This document shows positions 16,043-24,371 of a stretch of DNA of 64,000 nucleotides, in pieces (position 1 is the first letter of the stretch; each line of letters opens with the position of its first letter). The DNA is from Bacteroidales bacterium (GTDB lineage Bacteria > Bacteroidota > Bacteroidia > Bacteroidales > Muribaculaceae), in NCBI GenBank assembly GCA_004557385.1, contig SFEA01000005.1:1-64000 (forward strand). The letters are read 5' to 3'. Position numbers and translations under genes: made by a program. The notes under the pieces are model-generated. The model did not search any database, was not told the DNA's origin, and saw nothing but the letters and a program-made list of their open reading frames with translations.

Positions 16043-17368
16043 TTATTGGGCAAGCAGGGTCGACAATTTGCCTGTGAGCTTAAGCAGCGCCAGGTTCGAC
16101 ACCTTGTAGTTGTAGCTTGCGGTGAGATAGTTGTTTTGTGCCGAGCTGAGTTGAATTTCGTCTTGCAGCACTTCGGTCATCGACACGATGCCTTCGCGAT
16201 AGCGGTCGGTAGTCACTTTGTACACGTCGTCGGCAAGAGCGTAGTTGTCCTTTTGCTTGGTGTAGTTTCGGCGATTGTTGTCGAGGTCGTTGAGAGCATT
16301 CACATATTGTGCCTGCATGCCTTTGTAGGCGTCCTCATAACCGATGCGGGCATTGTCGATGTCGATTTGTGCTTTGCGCACCTTAGAGCGGCGCCCGAAG
16401 CCGTCGAAGATGGGCACGCGCAGCGATATGCCAATGCCGTTTGAGCCGTACCAGTGATTAGATTCGCCCGAGTGGAACCAGTTCTTGAACTTGTCGGTGT
16501 AAGCCGAATACATCACGTTGCCCGTGAGCGACAGCGTGGGCAGATATTCCTCTTTAGCCAGCTTTTTTTGCTTCTCGGCAAGCACCACCTTGTTTTGCAG
16601 CAGCTGCAATTCGTATAGGTTGGTGTCGAGTCCGCCGTAAGCAGTGGCGTCGGGCACGTGGGCGTCGTCAACCACAACGGCAATCTTTTCGTTGAGGTCG
16701 TAGTCGAGCACATACTTGAGCATATTGTATTGCTGCTCGAGCATCGAGCAAGCGTTGTCGTATTGCACCTGCATGTTTTCGATGTTGAGGTTTACGCGCT
16801 TCACATCCACTTCAATGGCCATGCCATTGTCGAAGAACGCCACGGTGATGTCGCGCAGCTCCTTCATGCGGCGAATGTTGTCGTGCACCAAGGCAATCTG
16901 TTCCTCGGTGTTTTGCGCCATAAAGTACATCTTGCTAATCTGCATGATAAGGTCCTCCTTGGCTTTTTCATACGACAGCTCGTTGATGTGGTCAACCAAT
17001 TTAGCCAAATCCATTGCAGTGAGCGCCATTTGGTTGTAGAGCGGCATCTGCAATTGCACGCCGGCAGCGGCATTATATTGCAAAGTCTTGGTGACGTTGT
17101 ATTTTTTGCCGTAAGCAGTGCCGTCGGTCACCGACACCGGAGGCGCGAAATTGTCGTTGAACGAAGCCACCGCATTGATTTGCGGCAACAGTCGCGAACG
17201 ATTTTCGCTGATGGTGAGCTTTCCTTTTTTGATTTCTCCCTCAGCCGTCTTTAGCGAGAGGTTGTTCTCGATGCCTATTTTCAGGCATTCCTGCAACGTG
17301 AGCTTCCGTTGCGCCTGCGATGGCATGCACAGCCCAATCGCAGCAATAAGAATAACAGCAATTCTCAT
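16043..17368 (-). CDS. TolC family outer membrane channel
   Basis: 441 residues with a signal peptide (cut after MPSQAQ). The body shows two repeats of long amphipathic helices with LTLQECLKIGIENN at the start and YNQMALTAMDLAKL later, typical of the outer membrane efflux protein family. Trimers form the outer membrane channel-tunnel for the HlyD-MFS pair that follows. It is first in the operon and follows a strong promoter at 17428-17456. Confidence 0.93.
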   Translation of the reverse strand: MRIAVILIAAIGLCMPSQAQRKLTLQECLKIGIENNLSLKTAEGEIKKGKLTISENRSRLLPQINAVASFNDNFAPPVSVTDGTAYGKKYNVTKTLQYNAAAGVQLQMPLYNQMALTAMDLAKLVDHINELSYEKAKEDLIMQISKMYFMAQNTEEQIALVHDNIRRMKELRDITVAFFDNGMAIEVDVKRVNLNIENMQVQYDNACSMLEQQYNMLKYVLDYDLNEKIAVVVDDAHVPDATAYGGLDTNLYELQLLQNKVVLAEKQKKLAKEEYLPTLSLTGNVMYSAYTDKFKNWFHSGESNHWYGSNGIGISLRVPIFDGFGRRSKVRKAQIDIDNARIGYEDAYKGMQAQYVNALNDLDNNRRNYTKQKDNYALADDVYKVTTDRYREGIVSMTEVLQDEIQLSSAQNNYLTASYNYKVSNLALLKLTGKLSTLLAQ

Positions 17369-17427
17369 GTCTAACCAATTACTCTATTAACTTTTAAATT
17401 ATTTCTTTGTTTCGTTATTTACGACTG

Positions 17428-17456
17428 CAAAGTTATGGATAATCCGCCGTATGCAA
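17428..17456 (-). promoter_or_regulatory. Promoter of the TolC-HlyD-MFS operon
   Basis: On the minus strand TTG (17454-17456), 18 bp, TAACTTTG (17428-17435). The spacing and boxes fit the Bacteroidota consensus; the leader to the TolC ATG is about 50-55 nt. Confidence 0.65.
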
Positions 17457-17572
17457 CTATTCATTTTATTTAATGAATTATTCAAAATGTCGCATATCTC
17501 GGCTTTTTTGCATTGATTTCGGTGCCGTCACTAATAAATAGAGCAAATTCAGCGCTTTTGCCAAAAAATTTC

Positions 17573-17580
17573 TATCTTTG
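17573..17580 (+). promoter_or_regulatory. -7 box TATCTTTG for the glycosidase-like gene
   Basis: TATCTTTG lies 32 bp before the ATG at 17613. No clear TTG at -33 distance. It is divergent from the efflux operon promoter. Confidence 0.5.
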
Positions 17581-17612
17581 TAGAATTAACAAACAATAGT
17601 GCGAAAAAGTTG

Positions 17613-20210
17613 ATGCAAAAGCCTCTGACACTACTCGAAACCGTTGCCTTGACCATAGTGTTGCTTGCCCAAGTGGCGTGCGGCAGGGGAGAGATGCCGC
17701 ACGACGTGATTGCGTGCAACGATGTGTTCTCGGTGTCGGGCGACAGCGTGGTTGAGGGCATATATCGGGCTTACGCTCCTGACCGCCACAGCATTGTGAG
17801 CAACTATGTTGACACTCTTTCGTGGCAGGGTAGTTCGCCTATTGCTTTTCGGTTGGCGTTCAACATGCGCGACAATGAGATGGCGTGGGGGTTGTTTCAT
17901 TACATCGATGCCGCCGCCGACACGGTGACGGTGACGGCGTGTGTGCCCGACACTATTGCGCGTTATGCGGTGCATGCCGTTCGCCCCGATTGGCATTGCA
18001 CGCTGCGTGTGGACCTGCGCCAGATGTTGAGCGACTTCAGCAGCAAGGGCGTGTGGGTGACGGCGAAAGGCGACTCGATTTTCAGCGACGAGTTTAATGG
18101 CGTGTGGGTGATTGGAACCGTGAAGCCGCTTTCATGGGATTTGCTGCCGCTTGCCCGCAACAATCGCTTGAAGCTGCGACCGTCGGAGCGGGAGGGATTC
18201 TATGAACTTGACATCAATTTTGCTCCTACCGATTATGTGCGTGCCTGCCAGTTCACCGGGTGGAAGGGCAGTGGCGAAAATAAGACATTCCCGAAGGTGC
18301 ATACTGCCGATGTGCTGGCAGATGCGCTATATAATATGGCAGTGGAAACAATCGACCGTGCCGACTTTTCGTTGATGAACCTCAGCGAGCTGTCGCTGTC
18401 GTCGCTGCTGGTGCTTGCCGAGGCTAAGCCGGAGTTGTGCATGCAGCTACTGCGAAGCAAGGTGGAGGGCGGAATGATTTGCCAGGACCTCAACGGGCGC
18501 TTCACTTTCCCTGTGGTGAACGACCGCCTCATTTGGGCGTGTGCTGCTTGGCAGGTGTATCTTGCCACCGGCAACCGGCGTTGGCTGAAGTATGCCCATA
18601 AGGTGATTCTTGCCACTGTGGAGCAGATTGAGCAGGTGTCGTTGTGCCAGACTATGCATTTGGTGCACGGATGCGACTCGTATTCGTCGCCCGAATTGCA
18701 GTATCCGCGCTGGATGCAGCCCACCGACTACTACGAAAGTCTTCGTCTGAGCACCAATGCCATATATGCGCGTTGCCTGTATGTGCTTTCGCTCATCGAC
18801 GAGGAACTCTTTCTTGACTCGGAACAACATTATCTTGCCTATAAGCGAGTGAAAGATAGCATCAACCAAACGATGTGGAACGAATCGCTGGGCCGCTATA
18901 GCTCGTTTCTGATTGATGAGGTGTTTGCCCGACAGTCAAATGTCAGCTGCAACCTTGCACAGGCGGCTTGCGTGCTGTTCGACATTGCCGACGACGACCG
19001 TGCCACCACGCTTATTGCTCGCACGCCGTTCTATCTCACCGGCATCCCCACAATCTATCCGTCGCGCCACTCTGCTCCACTGGGCAATCAGGCGGCGTTT
19101 GTGCAGGGCTTGTGGAACATTGCTGCTGCTCAAGCCGACAACCAGATGGCTTTGCGTTACGGCTTGGCTGCGCTATACAGGTGGGCGGCTTTCAACGGCT
19201 TTGGTGGTGCTGCTGCTTCGCCGCAACACAATTTGCTGGCGGCTTGCGCTGTGGCTGCCATGTCGCTCAAAATCACTGCCGGCATCACGCTTTCGCCCGA
19301 AGGCATTGAGTTCAACCCGTGTGTGCCCGATTGCTTTGCCGGCTCCAAAACCATCAGCGGCATTCGCTATCGCGGAGCCACGTTCAACCTCACCATCGTG
19401 GGCACCGGTTCGGCGATTAAAAGCTTTGTGGTTGACGGTAAGCCGCAAAACACCAATTTCCTGCACTCCGACGTCACCGGCGAACATAACATCACCATCA
19501 CACTCGAGGCACCTGCTCAGCCAGCCACGCAACACGTCAACATTTCGCAGCCTGCCATATGCCCATTCACGCCCGAATTGCAGTGGACCGGCGACAGCGC
19601 GCGTATAGTGAACTTCAATAGCAATCTGACGTATTCGGTTGTAATCAACAACCGCTCGTTTGCCGGCGTGCACGAGGTGTTTTCGGTGCCCGTCGAGGAG
19701 GAGAACAAACCACTCAGCATCATTCATGTGGTGGCTCGTGGCGGTGGCATAGAAAGCCAGCCGTCGCAACCCCGCGAGTTTGTGTCGCCCAATGCCCTCA
19801 CCACCTATCCGTTGGCACGCTTTGCCAATGCCGGAAGCAAGTTGCTGCCTGCGCACCTGAGCAAACAGGTGGTGGAATTTTCGGCTGACGGGATAAACGA
19901 AATCACAATATCAGCCTTTGCGCAACGTGCCGGCTACTACTACCTCGACGTGCTTTATAGTTGCGGAGCCGCCTCGGTTTCTATCACGCCAATGTGCCAA
20001 GTGTGGGTGAACACCCATAGGCAAGACGTGCTTGTGCTGCCTGTGCTTGGGGCAAATCAGTGGCGTACATTCGGCTATTCCAACCGCATAAAGGTGGCGT
20101 TGCTGGCTGGCAAAAACACCATTCGCTTGCAATGCTTCTCGCCAAAGAATTCGCGTAACATCAAAGCTCCCACTGTGCTGCTGCGTTCGCTCCGCCTCAT
20201 CGAGCAATGA
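17613..20210 (+). CDS. Exported six-hairpin glycosidase-like protein, putative lipoprotein
   Basis: 865 residues from the ATG at 17613. A hydrophobic N-terminus ends in LLAQVAC, a lipobox-like signal. Residues about 210-590 form an alpha-helical region with repeating W/Y-rich helices (RLIWACAAWQVYLATGNRRWLKYAHK; SINQTMWNESLGRYSSF; FVQGLWNIAAA), as in (alpha/alpha)6 glycosidases of the MGH1/GH63/GH37 or debranching kind. A beta-sandwich (about 590-640, GSAIKSFVVDGKP) follows, then a C-terminal galactose-binding-like region. The family number and substrate are not clear and the acid/base pair was not assigned. It stands alone between divergent neighbours. Confidence 0.6.
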   Translation: MQKPLTLLETVALTIVLLAQVACGRGEMPHDVIACNDVFSVSGDSVVEGIYRAYAPDRHSIVSNYVDTLSWQGSSPIAFRLAFNMRDNEMAWGLFHYIDAAADTVTVTACVPDTIARYAVHAVRPDWHCTLRVDLRQMLSDFSSKGVWVTAKGDSIFSDEFNGVWVIGTVKPLSWDLLPLARNNRLKLRPSEREGFYELDINFAPTDYVRACQFTGWKGSGENKTFPKVHTADVLADALYNMAVETIDRADFSLMNLSELSLSSLLVLAEAKPELCMQLLRSKVEGGMICQDLNGRFTFPVVNDRLIWACAAWQVYLATGNRRWLKYAHKVILATVEQIEQVSLCQTMHLVHGCDSYSSPELQYPRWMQPTDYYESLRLSTNAIYARCLYVLSLIDEELFLDSEQHYLAYKRVKDSINQTMWNESLGRYSSFLIDEVFARQSNVSCNLAQAACVLFDIADDDRATTLIARTPFYLTGIPTIYPSRHSAPLGNQAAFVQGLWNIAAAQADNQMALRYGLAALYRWAAFNGFGGAAASPQHNLLAACAVAAMSLKITAGITLSPEGIEFNPCVPDCFAGSKTISGIRYRGATFNLTIVGTGSAIKSFVVDGKPQNTNFLHSDVTGEHNITITLEAPAQPATQHVNISQPAICPFTPELQWTGDSARIVNFNSNLTYSVVINNRSFAGVHEVFSVPVEEENKPLSIIHVVARGGGIESQPSQPREFVSPNALTTYPLARFANAGSKLLPAHLSKQVVEFSADGINEITISAFAQRAGYYYLDVLYSCGAASVSITPMCQVWVNTHRQDVLVLPVLGANQWRTFGYSNRIKVALLAGKNTIRLQCFSPKNSRNIKAPTVLLRSLRLIEQ

Positions 20211-20295
20211 TGTTCTCATTCCAAAGTTTTTTTTCTGCTTTTCGTGTGATTATTTCGATAGGGTGTGCGTCTAACTGACAAAAAATCTAAAAATT

Positions 20296-20499
20296 ATGGG
20301 AAAAAGAAAGATTAATAACTTCAGATTAGCATCTATTTGCTTTGCCATTTCAGGCGCATGTTTCATAATTTCGTCGATGATGGACGGAGGTTCAAACCAT
20401 TTGCCCTTGGGTATGGCGTTGACGGTTCTTGGTATGGTGTTCAGCGGGCGTGCCAGCATGTTGGAAAAGAAACAAGAGAAAGACGGCAAGGAAGATTGA
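20296..20499 (+). CDS. Small two-helix membrane protein, unknown
   Basis: 67 residues with two hydrophobic stretches (LASICFAISGACFIISSMM and LGMALTVLGMVFSG), basic start and charged tail KKQEKDGKED. It starts 86 bp after the glycosidase-like gene and is followed by a strong hairpin at 20524-20570. Its size and topology resemble small Bacteroidota membrane proteins of unknown function. Confidence 0.6.
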   Translation: MGKRKINNFRLASICFAISGACFIISSMMDGGSNHLPLGMALTVLGMVFSGRASMLEKKQEKDGKED

Positions 20500-20523
20500 C
20501 CCTTTTCTGCAATAACGCAAGAT

Positions 20524-20570
20524 GAGCGGCAGTGAATGTGCATCAAGAAAAAATGCGCACACTGCCGCTC
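20524..20570. terminator. Long hairpin after the small membrane protein gene
   Basis: GAGCGGCAGTG (20524-20534) pairs with CACTGCCGCTC (20560-20570), extended inside by TGTGCAT/ATGCGCA with one G-T pair. It forms an 18-bp stem with a 9-nt A-rich loop. There is no T-run on either side. It may serve the small gene on the left or the gene remnant on the right. Confidence 0.55.
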
Positions 20571-20599
20571 AAACCACAATTCTGTGGCGATAGAGTGTG

Positions 20600-20707
20600 T
20601 TATGCTTCTTCTTCAGTAGAGCCAACAATGTCGTCGATAGTGGCTACTGTGTGTCCGTCGCGATGACGGAACAGGTTGAGAATGTCTCTTATTAGTAATA
20701 CAGATTT
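20600..20707 (-). pseudogene. C-terminal fragment of a lost gene
   Basis: On the minus strand an open stretch of 35 codons reads RDILNLFRHRDGHTVATIDD then IVGSTEEEA and stops with TAA at 20600-20602. It looks like a real protein C-terminus with an acidic tail, but is cut off by an in-frame stop at 20708 and has no start codon. It probably marks a deletion when the AT-rich segment to its right arrived. The parent family is not recognised. Confidence 0.4.
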
Positions 20708-20801
20708 TCAGTAAATAATGTTCCATTGGGCGTATTTATTTGTCAGTTTTGTATATTCAAATTTATTCTGCAATTTTATATGCCGTCTGAAAAATAATCA
20801 T

Positions 20802-20809
20802 TATTTTTG
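20802..20809 (+). promoter_or_regulatory. -7 box TATTTTTG upstream of the structured leader
   Basis: TATTTTTG fits TAnnTTTG; no good -33 TTG. A start near 20816 would give a leader of about 255 nt before the lipoprotein gene at 21073. Confidence 0.35.
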
Positions 20810-20865
20810 CAATTGTGGACATATCATAAATACTTGGAAGTGGATGCGTTCACAATCGTTTAGGC

Positions 20866-21053
20866 TTTGCTAAAGCAGTGACTATTTAAGAAAGCGTTTA
20901 CTTGACGCTCTTTCTTGACAACAGAGCTCTGGCAATTTTCAAGCACTTTTTGTTGTGAAGGGTAATGTCAGAGCCTCTGTTGTGGAACGGGTGAACAGTA
21001 TGGGCACTCACGCTTTATTTAGACAAATGGGTTGACAAGGGTGCGGTTCAACC
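20866..21053 (+). promoter_or_regulatory. Hairpin-rich leader of the lipoprotein pair
   Basis: This stretch has no gene but four successive hairpins: GCTTT-GCT-AAAGC (20866-20878); AAGAAAGCGT with ACGCTCTTTCTT (20888-20916); a 17-bp stem of 20918-20934 with 20966-20983, one bulge and one G-T pair; and GGTTGA with TCAACC (21030-21053), ending 20 nt before the ATG. It could be a regulated leader or the remains of a small inverted-repeat element. Confidence 0.4.
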
Positions 21054-21072
21054 TCTAAATCGTAGTTAAACC

Positions 21073-21729
21073 ATGAATAAATTAATTAGAGTGAGTTTTG
21101 TTGCACTCGTGACAGGGTTATTGGCGTGCACATCTTCATGCGGCAATAGTAGCAATCAGGCTTCTGCCAATGTTTCAGATTCCACGACTGTTGCCGCTTC
21201 CGGAACAGCAGCAACCACGGCAACAGAGGAAGCACCTCAGGCTGAAACGTCAACCTATTATTCCGACGACCTTAAGGCATACGGTCTTAAGGGTAAAGTG
21301 AAATCGGTTGCCATAGAACAAACCGGGCTTGATGAATTGCACATTTCCATAAGGTCATTTTGGCCCTTGCCTGATGATAAAATGTCTTTTACCTCCCAAG
21401 GTAAATTTGTTGGTGAGCCTCACGATTTCGGTAAAAAGAATTCTGAGGGGCTCTTCGTTTCATGGAGCAATGATGATGATGACGGCACAGAAAGAACAAC
21501 GACCTATAAGGAATTGAATGAACATAATTTTCCACTCGTTGCCGAAATGCTTGAAGATGGTCCGTTTGGGAAGGTCAATGCCACTATGAGTTATTCCGAT
21601 TACACCTACGACGACCATAATAACTGGACATCTCGCAAAGTAACTTGCAAAAAGATAAGTTATATTGAAGACCAGCCTGCTAATGATAGTTTTTCATGGA
21701 CTGAAACTGCAAAATACATTTACTATTAA
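21073..21729 (+). CDS. Hypothetical lipoprotein
   Basis: 218 residues. The signal peptide carries overlapping lipobox-type Cys (GLLAC and SSCG, Cys about 18-22). A low-complexity Ala/Thr/Ser/Glu linker (about 25-60) leads to a compact domain of about 150 residues with many aromatic residues, ending KYIYY. The base composition is more A+T-rich than the flanking core genes. It is followed after 17 bp by a second lipoprotein on the same strand, so the two form a unit. No family recognised. Confidence 0.7.
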   Translation: MNKLIRVSFVALVTGLLACTSSCGNSSNQASANVSDSTTVAASGTAATTATEEAPQAETSTYYSDDLKAYGLKGKVKSVAIEQTGLDELHISIRSFWPLPDDKMSFTSQGKFVGEPHDFGKKNSEGLFVSWSNDDDDGTERTTTYKELNEHNFPLVAEMLEDGPFGKVNATMSYSDYTYDDHNNWTSRKVTCKKISYIEDQPANDSFSWTETAKYIYY

Positions 21730-21746
21730 ATCATTCTCCAAAAATT

Positions 21747-23006
21747 ATGAAGACTAACATATTTTCAGCAATTTCTATAAGTCTGCTTGCAGCCTGTGCC
21801 ATCAGCACAAGTTGCTCAGGGGATAGTTCATATCCAGAACCCCAAGATGCCATAGACGGTTATGGCGTTCAAATAGAATTTACTAAGTGGAGGCCGTATA
21901 ACCTTGATGGCACGGAAACTTTTGCCGGACAAACAGTCATAACAGACCAGGGAAACGAAAGAGATGCTGGTGAATTTTATTCCAAAGAAGATATCTCTCC
22001 ATCTGTCAATGGTTTCTTTAAAACCGGTAGCGTTGATGGCGCCAAAGTAAGATGTCTGGTTTCCCAAAAGATAGGAGGCGACGGAAAATTAGTGGGTTTG
22101 GGCGATTTTGAAGATGTAGGACTCTTTTATGAAGATGTTGTTCCTTCAGTAAAAGTGGGTGAAGGTATTAAGTATATCGACCGTGAGGGGAATGTTGCAT
22201 TCGACATAAACGAAAAGACCGGATTAAACGTAAAAACTGCCTATAATTTTATGGGCGGAATAAGCGTGATAGGTGTTGACAATGGGGGCGACTTCCTTTT
22301 GAAAGGTGCTGTTAATACCAAAGGTGAAATCGTCATTGAGCCCAGATATTTCACGCTCGATTATATTGGAAGCGGACTCTATTATGCTATCGACCCGCAG
22401 AGAGTCACTAATCCCGAAAACCCAGAGGTGGAGATTCTGGATAATACCGGCAAAGTCAGATTCACTATTAACAAGAATGACTATTATATAAACATTGGCA
22501 ATGGGCGCAATGGTCCTTACAATTTCCCATTCAAAGACGGATATGGCTTGCTGAGCGACTATTCCGGTTTCAATTGGGTAATTCTTGACAGCAACGGCAA
22601 AGAATTGCTTAAGTCTGATGGCACCAAAAGTGTTAATCATGAGTTTTCAGGAAAGTATTTCGTTTTCAGAGACAGCGAAACCTATTTTTTTGGCATTATG
22701 GACATAAAAGGTAATATAGTGATTCCTGCTGAAGAACAGAGAATTATTTGGCTTGACAAGGAAATGTTCTGCCGGTTGAATGAACGTGACGAATCGGAAG
22801 TGTGTGATTATAAAGGAAAAGTACTCTTCACAGTAGATGGCCCCCTTAGTCGCTTCAACCATGGATATGCGTTTGTTCCCCATCAAGGCAGATTAGACTT
22901 CATCAATTCTAAGGGTGAAACCGTAAATACAACTTCCTTATACTACGGCGCAATTAGTTATTGGGATGTAGAATTATTAGACCCGATTTTCAGCAGAAAG
23001 GAATAA
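21747..23006 (+). CDS. WG-repeat lipoprotein
   Basis: 419 residues with a lipoprotein signal (Cys near 23, ISTSCSG). From about residue 130 on, repeats of the WG/KWG kind appear: IKYIDREGNVAF, KGAVNTKGEIVIEPRY, VEILDNTGKVRF, WVILDSNGKELL, FGIMDIKGNIVIP, LDFINSKGETV. They are spaced about 45-60 residues and should form a beta-propeller-like or solenoid fold for binding. It is co-oriented with the lipoprotein upstream and followed by a terminator. The ligand and role are unknown. Confidence 0.75.
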   Translation: MKTNIFSAISISLLAACAISTSCSGDSSYPEPQDAIDGYGVQIEFTKWRPYNLDGTETFAGQTVITDQGNERDAGEFYSKEDISPSVNGFFKTGSVDGAKVRCLVSQKIGGDGKLVGLGDFEDVGLFYEDVVPSVKVGEGIKYIDREGNVAFDINEKTGLNVKTAYNFMGGISVIGVDNGGDFLLKGAVNTKGEIVIEPRYFTLDYIGSGLYYAIDPQRVTNPENPEVEILDNTGKVRFTINKNDYYINIGNGRNGPYNFPFKDGYGLLSDYSGFNWVILDSNGKELLKSDGTKSVNHEFSGKYFVFRDSETYFFGIMDIKGNIVIPAEEQRIIWLDKEMFCRLNERDESEVCDYKGKVLFTVDGPLSRFNHGYAFVPHQGRLDFINSKGETVNTTSLYYGAISYWDVELLDPIFSRKE

Positions 23007-23042
23007 TTCCATAATGTATTTCTTTCTTGCGATATTTTGAGT

Positions 23043-23083
23043 AAACGAGGGAGTGACACATTTGTAGTGCTTCTCCCTCGTTT
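23043..23083 (+). terminator. Terminator after the WG-repeat gene
   Basis: AAACGAGGGAG (23043-23053) and CTCCCTCGTTT (23073-23083) form a perfect 11-bp stem; TTTAATATTA follows. Confidence 0.7.
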
Positions 23084-23145
23084 AATATTATGGTTGTCAA
23101 AATAGGTTTTTGGTGCTTGAGAGTCGTGTTGCGAGGTCATAATAC

Positions 23146-23185
23146 TAAAAAACCGCTGTGTGCCGGATTGTTGGCACGCAGCGGT
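23146..23185 (-). terminator. Terminator of the T9SS operon
   Basis: On the minus strand ACCGCTGCGTGCC pairs with GGCACACAGCGGT (one G-T pair), followed by a T-run (TTTTTT). It lies 38 bp after the porN stop, convergent with the WG-gene terminator. Confidence 0.8.
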
Positions 23186-23222
23186 GATTGTGAAGTGATG
23201 TACAAATAAATGTGTTGCGGTA

Positions 23223-24323
23223 TTATTTTCGGGCGCGAACGCTGCGAGTGGCTGTCGACTTGGTTTTTTGCGTTTTCACCTTCGTCTGCTTGTTGCTCGA
23301 CGACGATTTGCTCTTGGCGCGCTTGTTGGTGGCAGAGCGTTTCACCGATTTGCCTTCGTCGCGGTTTTTGATTACGGCTGTTGAGTCGGAAGCCTCGGCA
23401 GCTTCGGCGCGAGCCTGCAATTCTTCGCGGCTTGGCACCCACAGGTTCTTGTCGAACGACGCCAGACGGGCTTCGATGCTGTCCTGAGCATGCTTTAGGT
23501 CGTCGGGGTCGGGGTAGAGCTGCATAAGTGTTTTGTTGCGCAAATTTTTGGTTTTGTATATTTCGCCGCGATACATGTTACGGGTAAAATAGTCGTCGTA
23601 GCTATATCGTGGCAGGTTATTGTCGTCGTCGGTGAACACATATTGCTGAGTCAGGTAAGTGCGCAAGTCGGCAAGCTTAACCCAAAACATGGGGTAGCGC
23701 ACAGCATCGCCGCCCCATTCGGCAGCACGATGTAGCACCGGGCACAATGCCTCCACGCTGCGGTGCACCGAACCCGACACGCGGTCGAATTCATAGCGCT
23801 CGATGATGTAGTAGCTCAGCACTTCGTTGCCGGGGATGTCGGCGTCCTCGATGGCGAATTTCGGATTCTTTTCGGTGCTGCCTTTGGCGTTGGTGTAAAT
23901 CACGCCGTAGCGGTCGAGCATATCCTTCACTTTCACTTTATATTGGTCGGTGAACATTTCGCGTCCGTCGAGGTATTCGTAGGCCGAAATCTGATTGTTG
24001 ATGAGCAGACGCATGATTAAGAAGAACAGGCTTTGTCCATCCTGATTGGGTTCTTCGGGATAGAATAGGCAGGTGTTTTTGTCCTGCTTTATGTCGAGGT
24101 TGCGATAAATCACGCGCATCCATTGCAGGTCGGCGTCGCTTTTAGTTTTCACTTCGTAGAACGACTGCATACGGTCGGTTACGCCACCGTTTTTCTTGGC
24201 GTTGGCTTTTTGTGCATCGGCTTTGGCGCGACGCACCACCGAGGCGGTGCTTTCGGTTTGTGCCGAGGCTGTAGCAGAGCAACCTATCAGCAATGCAGCT
24301 GCAAATATTTTTAAGGCATTCAT
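23223..24323 (-). CDS. porN: Type IX secretion system protein PorN/GldN
   Basis: 366 residues with a signal peptide (ATASA-QTE). The conserved GldN/PorN core (about 70-290) includes DADLQWMRVIYRNLDI, NNQISAYEYLDGREMF and YYIIERYEFDR. PorN binds PorK to form the large periplasmic ring under the outer membrane that serves the T9SS. The last 50 residues are a Lys/Arg/Ser/Thr-rich low-complexity tail ending RSVRARK, which looks longer and more basic than in the relatives I know. It is the last gene of the cluster, 48 bp after porM, and followed by a terminator. Confidence 0.93.
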   Translation of the reverse strand: MNALKIFAAALLIGCSATASAQTESTASVVRRAKADAQKANAKKNGGVTDRMQSFYEVKTKSDADLQWMRVIYRNLDIKQDKNTCLFYPEEPNQDGQSLFFLIMRLLINNQISAYEYLDGREMFTDQYKVKVKDMLDRYGVIYTNAKGSTEKNPKFAIEDADIPGNEVLSYYIIERYEFDRVSGSVHRSVEALCPVLHRAAEWGGDAVRYPMFWVKLADLRTYLTQQYVFTDDDNNLPRYSYDDYFTRNMYRGEIYKTKNLRNKTLMQLYPDPDDLKHAQDSIEARLASFDKNLWVPSREELQARAEAAEASDSTAVIKNRDEGKSVKRSATNKRAKSKSSSSNKQTKVKTQKTKSTATRSVRARK

Positions 24324-24371
24324 GTTGATTATGAATTGATGTTTTGTTGTTGCAAAAATTGTTGTTTCAAG

